A stretch of 64,000 nucleotides of DNA from CAIYYO01 sp049299895 (GCA_049299895.1 JBAQYF010000019.1:62001-126000); one strand, 5' to 3'. Shown: positions 1-9,227, numbered from the stretch's first letter. Numbers and translations are program-made. The notes: generated by a model not told the origin, from the sequence alone.

Positions 1-2699
1 GCCTTGTCTTTGATCACGTTTATTAGGATAAGTGTCCTCCCGGGCTTCTCGGTCAGTTTTTTAGCCAGTTCGCTCAGGACTTTTACGTTCATGTCGTATA
101 CGATCTCCTTTGCCGTGCCTTCTTTCTCCAGTTTCTTTTCCAGGCCTTCGGACATCGAAGATGATAGTTCGTTTCTCAGGTAGTCGAGCTCCTTTTTCTG
201 GCTCTTCCAGGACTCGAACAAGTCGACGTAGCCTTCGTATGAGCCGTCGCATGGGTCTTTTGAGTATTTGTCGCTGTAGGCATAGGTCTTTCCCAAGGTT
301 TTTAGACGTTGTTCCAGGGAGCATATCTCTGTTTTCTGGTTGCACCATTCGTCCGTGAATCTCTTGAGGGTTTTGGTGAGGTCGGCGACCTTCACAGAGA
401 ATATGTCTGCCACGCGCGCAAGGTCTTTTTCTGATACTTTAACGTCTCCGCTTGTTATTTTTTCCGCAATTTTTTTCTGTTCTTCCAGGTACGCCTGCGC
501 AGCAGGACCGGCAGCGAATTCCAGACGCACTACGCCGTCCTGTATCCTCTTGGAACCAGTTATCTTGATAAGTCCCGCATCTTTCGTATTGGAGAGATGT
601 ATCCCTCCGCATGCTTCCACGTCCCAGTCCTTTATGGATACTACGCGTATCTCGCCTCCGGGAACGACCCCTCCCTGGTACAGGCGGAATCCGTATGTGC
701 TCTCGGCTGCGACGCGTTCCATGTTAGTTATGCCAACCGGGCGGTGTTCGAATACAGTCTTGTTCGCGAGGGCTTCTATGGCCTTTAGTTCGTCATCAGA
801 CAGGGATGAGTAATGAGTTATGTCGAGCCTCGCACCTTTTACGCTCTTGTGGGCTCCTGTCTGCCAGACGTGGCTTCCGAGTATGCGTCTCGCGGCGCCG
901 TTTATTATGTGCGTCGCAGTGTGATGTATAGCGAGCTGGTTGCGCCTGGGCGAATCGATCATGCATTGGACGGACATCCCGGGCTTTATCCCGGAGATGT
1001 CTGCGCGGACCTCGTGGACCACGACGTTACCAACCTTCTGCACGAAAGCAACGGGCATATCGTTTATGGTTCCGAGGTCTGTTTCCTGTCCTCCTCCTTC
1101 CGGGTAGAAGTAGGTCTTGTCGAATATCATGTAGCTTTCGTAGACGGCCAGCACCCTGGCCGTGAATTTGCGCGTCTCTGAATCATCGTAGTATCCGAGT
1201 ATCGTCGGGGGGACCCCTGCAGGCACCTGTACGGCGGTTTTTTCCTCTTCTTTTTCTTCCACGGGCTTTTCGTGCATCTTCCCGACCTGTATGTAGAAGT
1301 CGTCCGGCACATCTACTTTAAGGGAAGAGAATTCTTTTACAAGGTCCGGAGTTATTCCTTGAGAGTCGTAAAGGGAGATAAGCTCGTTCAATGAAATATC
1401 TTCCTCGCCCGCTTTCCGGATCTTTTCATCCAGGCGCGAAACGATGGTCTTCCCTTTTTCCAGGGTCTTTCGGTATTTTTCTTCTTCAACGTCTGCAAGC
1501 TTCATCAGTCCGTGCTTGTTATCTTTCAACTCCGGGAAGTCTCTCTGGAAGAAGTCTACCTGCATCCCCAGTATGTCGGAGAGAGGCATATCCAATTTGA
1601 GCGAGTTTATCGCGCGTATGGCCCTTCTGACGAGCATCCTGCCAAAATATCCCTCCTTTGCATTAGACGGGAGCACCCCGTCCTGGAGCATGAACATGAG
1701 CGCCCTCGTGTGGTCGCAGACGGCGTATAAGTTCTCCATCGGGACTATCTCTTTTACCAGTTTCGCGGTGGGTATGCCCAGGCGTATTGCCGCCTTTTCC
1801 CTCAGGACTTTGAGGTCTGCGTTGGATTCCACGCTCATCATGCCCGCAACCTGCGAGTATGCTCCGAGGATGTCCGGGTCCCCGGTCACATGGGCTTCGT
1901 CCTTCAGCTTTTTGAGGACGCTGCCGAAGACCGCTTCATAGGCGCTGGTCGTGCCCTGCGAGACCCACGTGAAACGCTCCAGGCCGTAGCCGGTATCGAC
2001 GACCTGCATGTCCATCTCTTTTATCAAGCCGTCCTTTTCCCGGTACATCATGAATACAAGGGTTGAGAGTTCTATCCCTGATACGAGGGTTTCAAAGCAG
2101 GGCCCGGAATTGCCGCCTCCGGCCCATGTGCTCTCTATGTATGTAATGACCTCGGGGTTTATGCCCAGTTCCTTTGTGAGAAGGTTGTGGCACAATTCTA
2201 CTGTCCGGTCCTTGAAGTAGATAGGCTTCTCTTTCGTGTTGAAGCAGTGGTGCGCCATCATCTCGAACATCGTGAAATGGCGGCCCGTCTTTCCGACGTT
2301 GTCTATGTCGTTGAAACGGACGCATGTCTGGGAGATAGTGAGGGGATTTGCAGGGGGCTTTACCGCGCCGTTCAGGACCCAGGGCTGGAAGCAATAGATA
2401 GACGCCTGCGTGAAGAATACGTCGTTCCTCCAGCGGGCGACGATCGGGTAACGCGATACCCGGCCGTGGCCGTTCCTTTCGAAGTATGATAAGTATGCTT
2501 CGCGCATCTCGTGGAGCGAGTATTTCTTCTTTGTGAGCGGATGTCCTATAAAGCCGTATTCGTCGCATGGAGGATCGCCGCAGGTCTCTTTGTTCGCGTC
2601 GACGGTCCAGAAGTGTTTGCCGCATTTGACGCATTCCTTTCTCTGGAAACCTTTTTCACGGAAGATCTCTACCTCGTATTCGGATTTGTTGGCGGACAT
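1..2699 (-). CDS. alaS: Alanyl-tRNA synthetase, archaeal type (3' end outside window)
   Basis: Charges tRNA-Ala with alanine in the cytoplasm. The frame starts at an ATG on the minus strand at 2699 and stays open to base 1. About 899 codons are visible, close to the usual archaeal length of around 900, so only a short C-terminal piece is missing. The N-terminus has the archaeal zinc module with Cys23, Cys26, Cys40 and Cys45. The class II catalytic core follows (FTQASIYCFQPWV, TYIESTWAGGGNSGPCFE). The editing domain has HHTATH near residue 590 and CGGIH near residue 695, the metal-binding residues that clear Ser/Gly-tRNA-Ala. The tail matches the start of the DHHA1 region. It was read directly by translating the minus strand. 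No other family fits. Confidence 0.96.
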   Translation of the reverse strand, partial: MSANKSEYEVEIFREKGFQRKECVKCGKHFWTVDANKETCGDPPCDEYGFIGHPLTKKKYSLHEMREAYLSYFERNGHGRVSRYPIVARWRNDVFFTQASIYCFQPWVLNGAVKPPANPLTISQTCVRFNDIDNVGKTGRHFTMFEMMAHHCFNTKEKPIYFKDRTVELCHNLLTKELGINPEVITYIESTWAGGGNSGPCFETLVSGIELSTLVFMMYREKDGLIKEMDMQVVDTGYGLERFTWVSQGTTSAYEAVFGSVLKKLKDEAHVTGDPDILGAYSQVAGMMSVESNADLKVLREKAAIRLGIPTAKLVKEIVPMENLYAVCDHTRALMFMLQDGVLPSNAKEGYFGRMLVRRAIRAINSLKLDMPLSDILGMQVDFFQRDFPELKDNKHGLMKLADVEEEKYRKTLEKGKTIVSRLDEKIRKAGEEDISLNELISLYDSQGITPDLVKEFSSLKVDVPDDFYIQVGKMHEKPVEEKEEEKTAVQVPAGVPPTILGYYDDSETRKFTARVLAVYESYMIFDKTYFYPEGGGQETDLGTINDMPVAFVQKVGNVVVHEVRADISGIKPGMSVQCMIDSPRRNQLAIHHTATHIINGAARRILGSHVWQTGAHKSVKGARLDITHYSSLSDDELKAIEALANKTVFEHRPVGITNMERVAAESTYGFRLYQGGVVPGGEIRVVSIKDWDVEACGGIHLSNTKDAGLIKITGSKRIQDGVVRLEFAAGPAAQAYLEEQKKIAEKITSGDVKVSEKDLARVADIFSVKVADLTKTLKRFTDEWCNQKTEICSLEQRLKTLGKTYAYSDKYSKDPCDGSYEGYVDLFESWKSQKKELDYLRNELSSSMSEGLEKKLEKEGTAKEIVYDMNVKVLSELAKKLTEKPGRTLILINVIKDK

Positions 2700-2825
2700 G
2701 ATAGGTTATATATGGGTAAAGGGTTAGAAAAATGAGGGAGAATAGCCCAGACTGGCCGTTTAATAGATGAAACTCAAAGTTTATTATCTATGAACCTTTA
2801 GAGGCACCTGGATTAAAAAAAAAAG

Positions 2826-3353
2826 ATGACAGCTTATGTATCTATGCTCCAGGCGTGAATGCCGGCTGCAGCAAAAAGATAAAGATGCTGGAACTTGCCG
2901 CCCTGTATGTGTCCCTTGGCTTCAAAGACGTAAAGACATATATCCAGAGCGGGAACGTCGTGTTCTCGTCTCTTTATCGATCGCCGTCTGCGCTTTCTAA
3001 GATGATCGGGAAGGCGTTAAAGGGGTCTTTTGGTTTTGATGCGGAAGTGTTCATAAGGACTGGAGAAAGAGATAAGGGATGATCCATTCAAGGGTAAATA
3101 CCCCGGCAAGCTGCATATTACTTTTCTGCCGGATTCCCCGGCCGAGAAGCCTTTTGACGTGATCGATTCGGCAAAAGATGCGTCCGAGGAATATTCGATT
3201 TCCGGAAAAGAGACTTTTCTGTTCCTGCCGAACGGCTATGGGAGGACGAAACTGTCCAACAATTTCTTTGAGAAAAAACCGGGTGTATCCGCGACCACGA
3301 GGAACTGGAGGACTGTGAACGTGCTGATGGGAATGGCAGAACAAATCTCCTGA
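2826..3353 (+). pseudogene. DUF1697 protein, broken by two frameshifts
   Basis: DUF1697 proteins are about 180-residue cytoplasmic proteins of unknown function. Three reading frames must be joined to recover one. Frame one starts at the ATG at 2826 (MTAYVSML). After one missing base near 2849 the second frame gives GVNAGCSKKIKM and the typical DVKTYIQSGNVVFSS. A second shift near 3065 leads to RDDPFKGKYPGKLHITFLP and ends with TRNWRTVNVLMGMAEQ, the family's usual C-terminus. Total length matches an intact family member, so this is a recent break or an assembly error rather than a fragment. It is transcribed divergently from alaS. Confidence 0.85.
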
Positions 3354-3481
3354 ACCCTTCACTTCTTTAGGCTTTAGCCCATTCGTTTATGAGCGTTATC
3401 ATATCGTGTAGATTTGCCTGGCCCTGTCCTCATATGTTTATAGAGGTCGTTTCTCAGATATCAACCTAGAGGAACTGTGCC

Positions 3482-4486
3482 TTAATTGTCCATGCAATCC
3501 ACATCCCCTTTCTCGACGGATGTAGCGTACCTGTTTGCGTTCTGTATTATCGAAAAAGCCTTCATTTTTCCCCTGTCTTCGTCGTATTTTCCGTTCATGC
3601 ATTCTTTTATGGTTTCGTTTGTCAGGTCTTCTACTGTCGTCATGCTCATGACCCCTGGTACCGAGGTGTCCTCTTCTCGTGTATAGACGGATAATCGATT
3701 GCAGGACATGTTTTTGACTGATGCGAACAATTTCTCATTCTCCGTTGCAAAGCATTTGCTCCAGCCGCAGTCTGTGCCCCCGGATGAACACCAGCCCCGG
3801 TGGTAGTATATTTCCATCGGCGTTCCGTCCATATAGTTGCCTTTTGCCTTGATGAATCCTCCCCGTCCGAGGTCGCATTCGGTGCATGTGAGTTCGTAGT
3901 CTGTCTTTTCCAGGCCGTAATTTCTTTGGATGATCTCGTAGAACTGTTCTTGTGAGGACTTGAGCATTTCATCGGCCTTCGTTTGATTTCCGCCTGCGCG
4001 CTCTAGTAGCCCGATCTTTAGTTTATCGATGCAGGCGGTCGCTCCGGAGCAGCCTTTCGCCATCAGTATCTCAACGGTTGCCAATTTGTCTTTCGGGAGA
4101 TCCAATTCAAAAACGCCTGAAGCATATCCGGCAGAATAAGCGGAAATGACCGCTTTCCCGGAACTTGTATTCTCCTCGCAGGAGTACCCTGTGTCTGCGC
4201 CCCCTCCCGAGGCGCTGTTGCCCATCGAAATGAGTACGGAGCCATTCAATTTTTGGCCGGATTCATTGTCCTTTAGGATTATGTTTGATCCGGTGTCAAA
4301 CCCATTTAGTTCCCCGTGACTGATTACAGAACTGCAAAGATTTTTATCGTAGTCTATCAAAGAAACTATCTTATATCCCGGATTCTGGGGAGAAACTATT
4401 GGAGGGGCCGTTTCTTGGATCCATGCAAATAAAACAATGCCTATTAGCAGGACCCCTGCCAGTGTCGCAATGTGTTTTTTCTTCAT
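3482..4486 (-). CDS. Secreted or membrane-anchored cysteine-rich protein, unknown function
   Basis: A 334-residue protein that I do not recognise. The first 22 residues (MKKKHIATLAGVLLIGIVLFAW) form a signal peptide or membrane anchor, and the rest is polar and extracellular. It holds more than ten cysteines, several in close pairs (CTECDLG, CSSGGTDCGWSKC, GCSGATAC), which suggests disulfide bonds. The start is three bases downstream of the stop of the polytopic membrane protein at 4490-5296, so the two are almost certainly co-transcribed. No catalytic motif is visible. Confidence 0.75.
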   Translation of the reverse strand: MKKKHIATLAGVLLIGIVLFAWIQETAPPIVSPQNPGYKIVSLIDYDKNLCSSVISHGELNGFDTGSNIILKDNESGQKLNGSVLISMGNSASGGGADTGYSCEENTSSGKAVISAYSAGYASGVFELDLPKDKLATVEILMAKGCSGATACIDKLKIGLLERAGGNQTKADEMLKSSQEQFYEIIQRNYGLEKTDYELTCTECDLGRGGFIKAKGNYMDGTPMEIYYHRGWCSSGGTDCGWSKCFATENEKLFASVKNMSCNRLSVYTREEDTSVPGVMSMTTVEDLTNETIKECMNGKYDEDRGKMKAFSIIQNANRYATSVEKGDVDCMDN

Positions 4487-4489
4487 TTG

Positions 4490-5296
4490 TCAGTATTCTT
4501 TTTTGGCGGACTTTATGTTGCTCTCGCAGTTTAGGTAGAATATTATCTGCATCACCACTGTGAGCGAGCCTGCCAGGGAGAAGAGTATGCCGCTTGCTGC
4601 GTCCAGCGCTATGCTGCTCGCAGGGTCGGTCAGGGCCCAGCGGAAGAAGCCGAGCGCTATTACTATCGGGATTGTGAGGATGAATCCGATTATCCCGAAT
4701 ACGATGGCGTAGCCGAGGACGGTCCACCACCTGTTCTGGACTATTTTTTTGCTGTAGGAAAGGGCTTCTTTTCCGGATTTGCCGCCGAGTGCGACCGCGT
4801 AGAGGGCAAACGACCAGTATACCGAGTATATGACTCCGGGGATTATGAGGAGCAGGAACAGGAATATGAGGATTATTGCCTGTATTATGCTGGTCCATAT
4901 GGCGGAAGGCCATCTACCAAATGCGCGGGAATAGGCGGTCGAAAAGTCGATCTTTTTCCCGTCCAAGCATGATTTCACGTAGAATGCAAGGGCCATAGAG
5001 GACAGCAGGCTCACGAACGACAGCATTACGGATATCGCGCCGAGGGTTAGGAGGGACATTATTACGTCGCCCATGCTTTCTGAGAGCAGGGTTGAGAATT
5101 CTTCGGGGGTTATCGACGGGTCGCTCATCCAGTCTATCGAGAATATCCCGCTTGCCGCGATATTTATCAGGGTCACGGGTACTGATATCAGGAGGGTTAA
5201 TGCCAGTATAGTTGCTGCGTTGTCGCGAAAGAGGGCCAATGCCGCGGATATTATCTCCGTCAGGGAGTATTCCTTTTTGTATATGTCGGATTCCAT
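4490..5296 (-). CDS. Polytopic membrane protein (GPDPase-membrane-domain/DUF975-like)
   Basis: A 268-residue integral membrane protein with about six hydrophobic segments. These include one near residues 20-45, paired segments around 80-115, and paired segments in the second half (IIQAIILIFLFLLLIIPGVI, IVFGIIGFILTIPIVIALGF). The LIIPGVIYSVYWSFALYAVAL stretch recalls membrane proteins related to the glycerophosphodiesterase membrane domain or DUF975. That is a family resemblance by eye, not a proven assignment, and no enzymatic residues are seen. It is the first gene of a two-gene unit with the cysteine-rich secreted protein that follows it. Confidence 0.7.
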   Translation of the reverse strand: MESDIYKKEYSLTEIISAALALFRDNAATILALTLLISVPVTLINIAASGIFSIDWMSDPSITPEEFSTLLSESMGDVIMSLLTLGAISVMLSFVSLLSSMALAFYVKSCLDGKKIDFSTAYSRAFGRWPSAIWTSIIQAIILIFLFLLLIIPGVIYSVYWSFALYAVALGGKSGKEALSYSKKIVQNRWWTVLGYAIVFGIIGFILTIPIVIALGFFRWALTDPASSIALDAASGILFSLAGSLTVVMQIIFYLNCESNIKSAKKEY

Positions 5297-5337
5297 GTTG
5301 GTAGTTTATTAAAATACTAAGCTTAAATAATTATAAT

Positions 5338-5499
5338 ATGGCCAGATACAGATGTACGGTCTGCGAATATGTGTACGACGAAGCGAAGGGAGATCCTGCG
5401 CACGGCATAAAAGCAGGGACTGCCTTTTCGGAGCTTCCAAAAGACTGGGTATGCCCGGTCTGCGGGGTGGCTAAGGATTTTTTTGAGGTTATCGACTAA
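5338..5499 (+). CDS. Rubredoxin
   Basis: A 53-residue cytoplasmic electron carrier holding one iron in four cysteines. The two CxxCG-like knuckles are plain: YRCTVCEYVYD near the N-terminus and WVCPVCGVAKDFF near the C-terminus, with the usual spacing and the conserved aromatic residues between them (GTAFSELPKDWVCP). Length is standard for the family. It lies 12 bases upstream of a hemerythrin-like gene on the same strand. This fits a small oxygen or peroxide response unit, since rubredoxins often feed electrons to oxygen- or peroxide-reducing enzymes in anaerobes. A TATA-like AT-rich stretch (TTAAATAATTATAAT) directly precedes the ATG. Confidence 0.95.
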   Translation: MARYRCTVCEYVYDEAKGDPAHGIKAGTAFSELPKDWVCPVCGVAKDFFEVID

Positions 5500-5511
5500 T
5501 AAAGTTACAGG

Positions 5512-6045
5512 ATGAAACCTATTGCGCCTTTGCTGATAGAGCACCGCCTGATAGAGAGGATGGCGGGACTACTGAAAAAAGAGTTGATTGAGATTAGCGC
5601 AGGGAAGAAACCGGATACGGAGTTCATTTACGCGGCCGTCGATTTCTTTCAAACGTATGCGGATAAGACCCATCACGGCAAGGAGGAAGACATATTATTC
5701 AGGGATCTTTCCGCAAAACCCCTGTCCGAGGAGCACAAGAGGATAGTCACCGAGTTGATGGAGGAACATGCCCTGGCAAGGAAGAACGTAAAAGGGCTAT
5801 ATGAGGCAAACGAGCGCTATGAGAAAGGCGATCCCTCGGCTGTTTCGGATATGTCATCCGCCTTGAAGGCATTGACTGAATTGTATCCTGCCCACATAGA
5901 AAAGGAGGATAAATACTTTTTCATCCCTGTCATGGAGTATTTTTCAGAGGACGAGCAGATGAAGATACTCTGGGAGTTCTATCTCTTCGACAGGAACAAG
6001 TTGCATGAGAAGTATGAGAGATTAGTCGGGCAGTATCAGAGTTAA
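5512..6045 (+). CDS. Hemerythrin-like HHE-domain protein
   Basis: A 177-residue cytoplasmic protein with the four-helix hemerythrin pattern of metal-binding His and Glu residues: EHRLIERM at the start, HHGKEEDILF near residue 54, EEHALARKNV near residue 83, and HIEKEDKYFFIP near residue 124. Such proteins bind a di-iron centre and sense or store oxygen, or protect iron from oxidants. It begins 12 bases after the rubredoxin stop, preceded by AGGATG-type bases, so the two are probably one transcript. Whether it binds oxygen or acts in iron or NO handling cannot be told from sequence. Confidence 0.9.
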   Translation: MKPIAPLLIEHRLIERMAGLLKKELIEISAGKKPDTEFIYAAVDFFQTYADKTHHGKEEDILFRDLSAKPLSEEHKRIVTELMEEHALARKNVKGLYEANERYEKGDPSAVSDMSSALKALTELYPAHIEKEDKYFFIPVMEYFSEDEQMKILWEFYLFDRNKLHEKYERLVGQYQS

Positions 6046-6068
6046 CGCCCCTAGTTTTTATCTGGAAG

Positions 6069-6524
6069 TTAACACATTCGCTCGATTCCGTCGTATTCCT
6101 TCGTAGACTTAAGCCTCTCGAAGCCTGCGTCGAATGTCATAACCCTGTCGATCCTGTTTTTTCTCATTAGAACTGCACACGTCCAGTCTGTGAGAGTTAG
6201 ACCGTAGTCAGAGTACTTGTTGAAGCATACTTTTGCCTGCCCGATCGTTTCCTCGTCTACGTGGAGAAGCGTTATTGCAGAGTCTTGTAGGAGTTTTTCG
6301 CCTTCCCGGATTTTTTCCAGTGCATCCTGTTTTGTTTTGCGGTCCCTGTCTCTTGATTGTCCGACTGCCGCAGAAACGTATTCAACAAGGACATAGTCTG
6401 AAGTATAAACTGCGCCGTACTCATTGGAGAGCGCTTTCTTTATCAATTCTCTTGCATGTTCGCCTCTTGTGTTTTTGCCGTGCAATGCATCAATAAAGAC
6501 GTTTGTATCTATGAATAAGGCCAT
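6069..6524 (-). CDS. PIN-domain ribonuclease, VapC-like
   Basis: A 151-residue PIN-fold nuclease. The acidic residues of the family are present: Asp in FIDTNVFID at the N-terminus, Glu in VLVEYVSA, Asp in LTDWTCAVLMRK, and Asp in VMTFDAGFERL. Together they would bind the catalytic metal. VapC toxins cut tRNA or rRNA and are normally neutralised by a small DNA-binding antitoxin encoded just upstream. Here the upstream partner, six bases away, is a PLD-like protein rather than a recognisable VapB. The enzyme assignment is firm; its role as a toxin is inference from size and pairing. Confidence 0.88.
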   Translation of the reverse strand: MALFIDTNVFIDALHGKNTRGEHARELIKKALSNEYGAVYTSDYVLVEYVSAAVGQSRDRDRKTKQDALEKIREGEKLLQDSAITLLHVDEETIGQAKVCFNKYSDYGLTLTDWTCAVLMRKNRIDRVMTFDAGFERLKSTKEYDGIERMC

Positions 6525-6530
6525 TTCGGT

Positions 6531-7064
6531 CTAGACAAGGGATGAATCGATTTTATCGGAATCTATTTCAAAATCAAAGTATAACGGGGCTTTTAACGCA
6601 TTCAGCAGGGGATCCGCAGTCATGTCGATTTTTGCCTTTCTTGCCTTGGAAACATATTGAGAGAATTCCCTGGCTTTTTCTTTTGCCTTGGCGGAATCGT
6701 AATACGCAGAGCCCTTTCTTACGCCTGTTTTATGTGGTTCGTGTTCAAGGGATTCTATGTAGACCTTGCGGTCTATGACGGTATAATGGTCTTTTGGAAC
6801 CGCGTCTCCCAGGTAGACCTCGCAGCCGTAGGATAACATCTTGTTTACGGTGGACTGCTCAGGCGTTCGCGCATAGACTTTGACTTTCAGACCTCTTTGC
6901 GCAGCTCTGCGGATAGCCCATTTCAGGTCCTCATAGTGTTTAAAGGCACCTGCCTCTCCGGTGACTACGAGGATCTCTTTCTTGGCTTCGTCTATGAGTT
7001 TGCGCATCAGTTGACGGAATTCCTCATCAGAAGGGCTTGATTTATAATCGATTTTCTTTGGCAT
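6531..7064 (-). CDS. PLD-like (HKD-fold) protein paired with PIN nuclease
   Basis: A 177-residue protein. Residues about 25-115 resemble one half of the phospholipase D fold as used in TrmB effector domains. The strand-helix pattern is KEILVVTGEAGAF, then WAIRRAAQRGLKVKVYAR, then CEVYLGDAVPKDHYTVIDRK, where HYTVIDRKVYI sits where the HxK motif would be. The catalytic Asp-rich tail is absent, so it may bind a ligand or RNA rather than cleave. The C-terminus is basic and then acidic (FDFEIDSDKIDSSLV), which could wrap around the neighbouring PIN protein as antitoxin tails do. Co-transcribed with that gene (six-base gap). Function unknown. Confidence 0.65.
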   Translation of the reverse strand: MPKKIDYKSSPSDEEFRQLMRKLIDEAKKEILVVTGEAGAFKHYEDLKWAIRRAAQRGLKVKVYARTPEQSTVNKMLSYGCEVYLGDAVPKDHYTVIDRKVYIESLEHEPHKTGVRKGSAYYDSAKAKEKAREFSQYVSKARKAKIDMTADPLLNALKAPLYFDFEIDSDKIDSSLV

Positions 7065-7127
7065 TTTAAAAATCGTATTTAAATATCTTCGTCAGCCCAT
7101 AAATATTGTTAATAATGATTCGTTAAC

Positions 7128-8936
7128 CTATTTCTTCTCCGCAGGATACACCTTATCAATGGCGATCTTGTACGCCGCAAGGTAGTTGTGTACGAGCTTG
7201 TCCCAGTCGGCGAGCGCCGCGAGTCTGCGCGCTTCTATCTTGTTCTTTATGCGCTCTTCGCGGTCGTATTGGCTGTATTTGTACAGGACGTCAAAGAGGT
7301 TCTCGACCTTTTCGTCGTCCGTTTTGTTGAATGTCTTTATCACGAATATGCCCGGGTCTTTCTTCTGCGTGTTCTCGCTTGATACGAGGTATCTCCCGAA
7401 TCCTGCGTTGTCGGTTGTGACCGCTGCTACTCCCATAGCGCCTGTTTCCGGCGGCGTGTATCCCCATGGTTCGTAGTATGAGGGGAACACGCCGAGGTGC
7501 GCTCCCATTATGGCTTCGTTGTAGTCCAGGTCCAGGAGGTTGTCTGCCCCTGTCAGGTATTGCGGGTAGAATACTACTTTTACCTTGTCTTCTTCCCGGT
7601 TGAGCAGGCCTTCTTCGCGGAATGCTTTTATTATCTGGTCTTTGTCTTCGAACGGGAGGTCGTGAGATGAGAGAGGGGGTATTCCTTTCTTGAGGAATCG
7701 GAAGACCTTTTTGCGCATCTCGAACAGGAACTCCTTGCTGAACAGGTCCTTTTCCGTGACCGTGTTCTTTGATATGAGGAAGCGTATTATCCGCCTTTTT
7801 GCTTCTTCTATATTGTCGCCTATGGATTCCTGTATGTCCAGGTAGAACGCCCGATTCTCAACTATCGCAGGTTTTATCCTTACTATGTCCCTTGGAACGC
7901 AGATGAACGCCACTATGGTCTTGTGGCTGTTCTTTTCCCGGAGGGTCAGGTTTAGTTCCGCGAGCGCCTTTATAAAGATGTCTATTCCCTTGTTGTGGTA
8001 TTCGTAGCGGCCCGTGAGGAAATATATCAGGGTGTTGTCCAGATCGAATGAGTAGTATGGGAAGAAGTAGTATTCTATGAAGCTCTTCATCTTTCCCTTG
8101 TAGAGCTTGTGTTTTACCGAGACCTCTTCGAATGTGGGGTATTTGCTTATGTCCAGGCCGTTATATACGAGGACGTCGGGTTTGCGTTTTAGGAAGTGCG
8201 CAGCTTCCATGCCGGTTATCTCCGAGACGGTGGTGAATGCGTCGCATACTTGTGCGCATGCGCGTTCTGTCTGGTGCTTTGTGTGGACCTTCCAGTTGTA
8301 CGCTTCTTTTTCAGGGTCGATGGATGACAGATTCTTGTAGAGTTCCTGGTTGTTTCCTGCGAGTGTGCGTCCCAGGACCGTTGCGTGCGTCGTGAATACC
8401 GTTGCTATGTTTACCTTGTTCCTCTTGAGGTATAAGAGAGCGCCTGCGGCCAGCCATTCGTGGAACTGGGCTATCATGCGGTGGTCGTAGGCATTATGGA
8501 TCTCTTCCAGGAGGCGCCCTACGGCGTCTCCCCAGACTATGGGCTCGTCGTAGTCGTGGTATTCCGAGCCGAGGGAATCTATCTTGTATGCTTCCCATAG
8601 GCGGGCTTTTATCTCGTCCTTTTTTCCGGCGTATCCCTTGTAGTCTACGAGTATGGTCTTTGGTTCTTCAGGTATCAGCCATTTGCCGTAGTGGCATATT
8701 ATCCCTTCCTTGTGCAGTTTTTCAAATATCTTCTGCAGTTTTTCGGGGGGGACTCCGACTTCGAATTCTCGCTGGGCGTTCTCCGGTATGTGCGGGCCGA
8801 TAAGGAAGTAGTTTCCCTTGTAGTGCTTGACTATCTGGGGGATCTTTGACCTTATTACGGTGTTGATGCCGCCTACCTTGTTGCATACTTCCCATGATAC
8901 CTCGAAGAGGGGGTCTATGTCTTTATGGCTTATCAT
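7128..8936 (-). CDS. Glycogen synthase, GT3 (eukaryote-like) family
   Basis: A 602-residue cytoplasmic glycosyltransferase that extends alpha-1,4-glucan chains from a nucleotide sugar. The start FEVSWEVCNKVGGINTVIRSK matches the N-terminal signature of yeast and animal glycogen synthases (GT3) rather than bacterial GlgA. Other family features are HEWLAAGALLYL, TTHATVLGRTLAG, VYNGLD and FLTGRYEYHNKGIDIFIKAL, with the C-terminal FPSYYEPWGYTPPETGAMG carrying the acidic catalytic-site Glu residues. It is the last gene of a leftward operon with GT4, GH57 and a DUF5752-like gene, 12 bases after that small gene. Length is typical for archaeal GT3. Confidence 0.93.
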   Translation of the reverse strand: MISHKDIDPLFEVSWEVCNKVGGINTVIRSKIPQIVKHYKGNYFLIGPHIPENAQREFEVGVPPEKLQKIFEKLHKEGIICHYGKWLIPEEPKTILVDYKGYAGKKDEIKARLWEAYKIDSLGSEYHDYDEPIVWGDAVGRLLEEIHNAYDHRMIAQFHEWLAAGALLYLKRNKVNIATVFTTHATVLGRTLAGNNQELYKNLSSIDPEKEAYNWKVHTKHQTERACAQVCDAFTTVSEITGMEAAHFLKRKPDVLVYNGLDISKYPTFEEVSVKHKLYKGKMKSFIEYYFFPYYSFDLDNTLIYFLTGRYEYHNKGIDIFIKALAELNLTLREKNSHKTIVAFICVPRDIVRIKPAIVENRAFYLDIQESIGDNIEEAKRRIIRFLISKNTVTEKDLFSKEFLFEMRKKVFRFLKKGIPPLSSHDLPFEDKDQIIKAFREEGLLNREEDKVKVVFYPQYLTGADNLLDLDYNEAIMGAHLGVFPSYYEPWGYTPPETGAMGVAAVTTDNAGFGRYLVSSENTQKKDPGIFVIKTFNKTDDEKVENLFDVLYKYSQYDREERIKNKIEARRLAALADWDKLVHNYLAAYKIAIDKVYPAEKK

Positions 8937-8948
8937 GTATTCCCTCTA

Positions 8949-9227
8949 TCAGGTCTTTAGTTGCTTTATCCTTCTTTTGACTGCTTCTATTGCGCTTCTC
9001 CTGCCTTTTACCAGCCTCAGGGTTATGGCGAGCTGCTTGTCTCCTATGACTTCTTTGGTCCAGGCGGCATAGTCGTTTTTGTCGGGGTTCACGTGGAATG
9101 CGTATGTTTCGTCGGTCATGTTTTCCAGGGCGTTCGGGAGTTCTTCCATGTTCCTTATAACCCATCCGTTGCTAACCCAGAATGCTTTCTCCGGGGGCAC
9201 GTCCTTCAGATAATCTGTGTTTTTCAT
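8949..9227 (-). CDS. DUF5752-like small protein of the glycogen operon
   Basis: A 92-residue cytoplasmic protein starting MKNTDYLKDVPPEKAFWV; an in-frame ATG at 9263 would add 12 basic residues. The sequence includes VIRNMEELPNALENMTDETYAFHVNPDKNDYAAW. This resembles a small archaeal family (DUF5752, from memory) found beside glycogen-metabolism genes, with no known activity. It sits between GH57 and GT3 in the same operon, so a regulatory or scaffolding role in glucan synthesis is a reasonable guess. The frame stays open far upstream inside the GH57 gene, but that extension is a shadow. Confidence 0.7.
   Translation of the reverse strand: MKNTDYLKDVPPEKAFWVSNGWVIRNMEELPNALENMTDETYAFHVNPDKNDYAAWTKEVIGDKQLAITLRLVKGRRSAIEAVKRRIKQLKT

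Noticed and set aside
2703..2714. CATATATAAC just upstream of alaS as its TATA box
   Set aside because: It is too close to the ATG (about 8 bases) for a normal archaeal promoter, and the start codon is fixed by the protein's zinc module.
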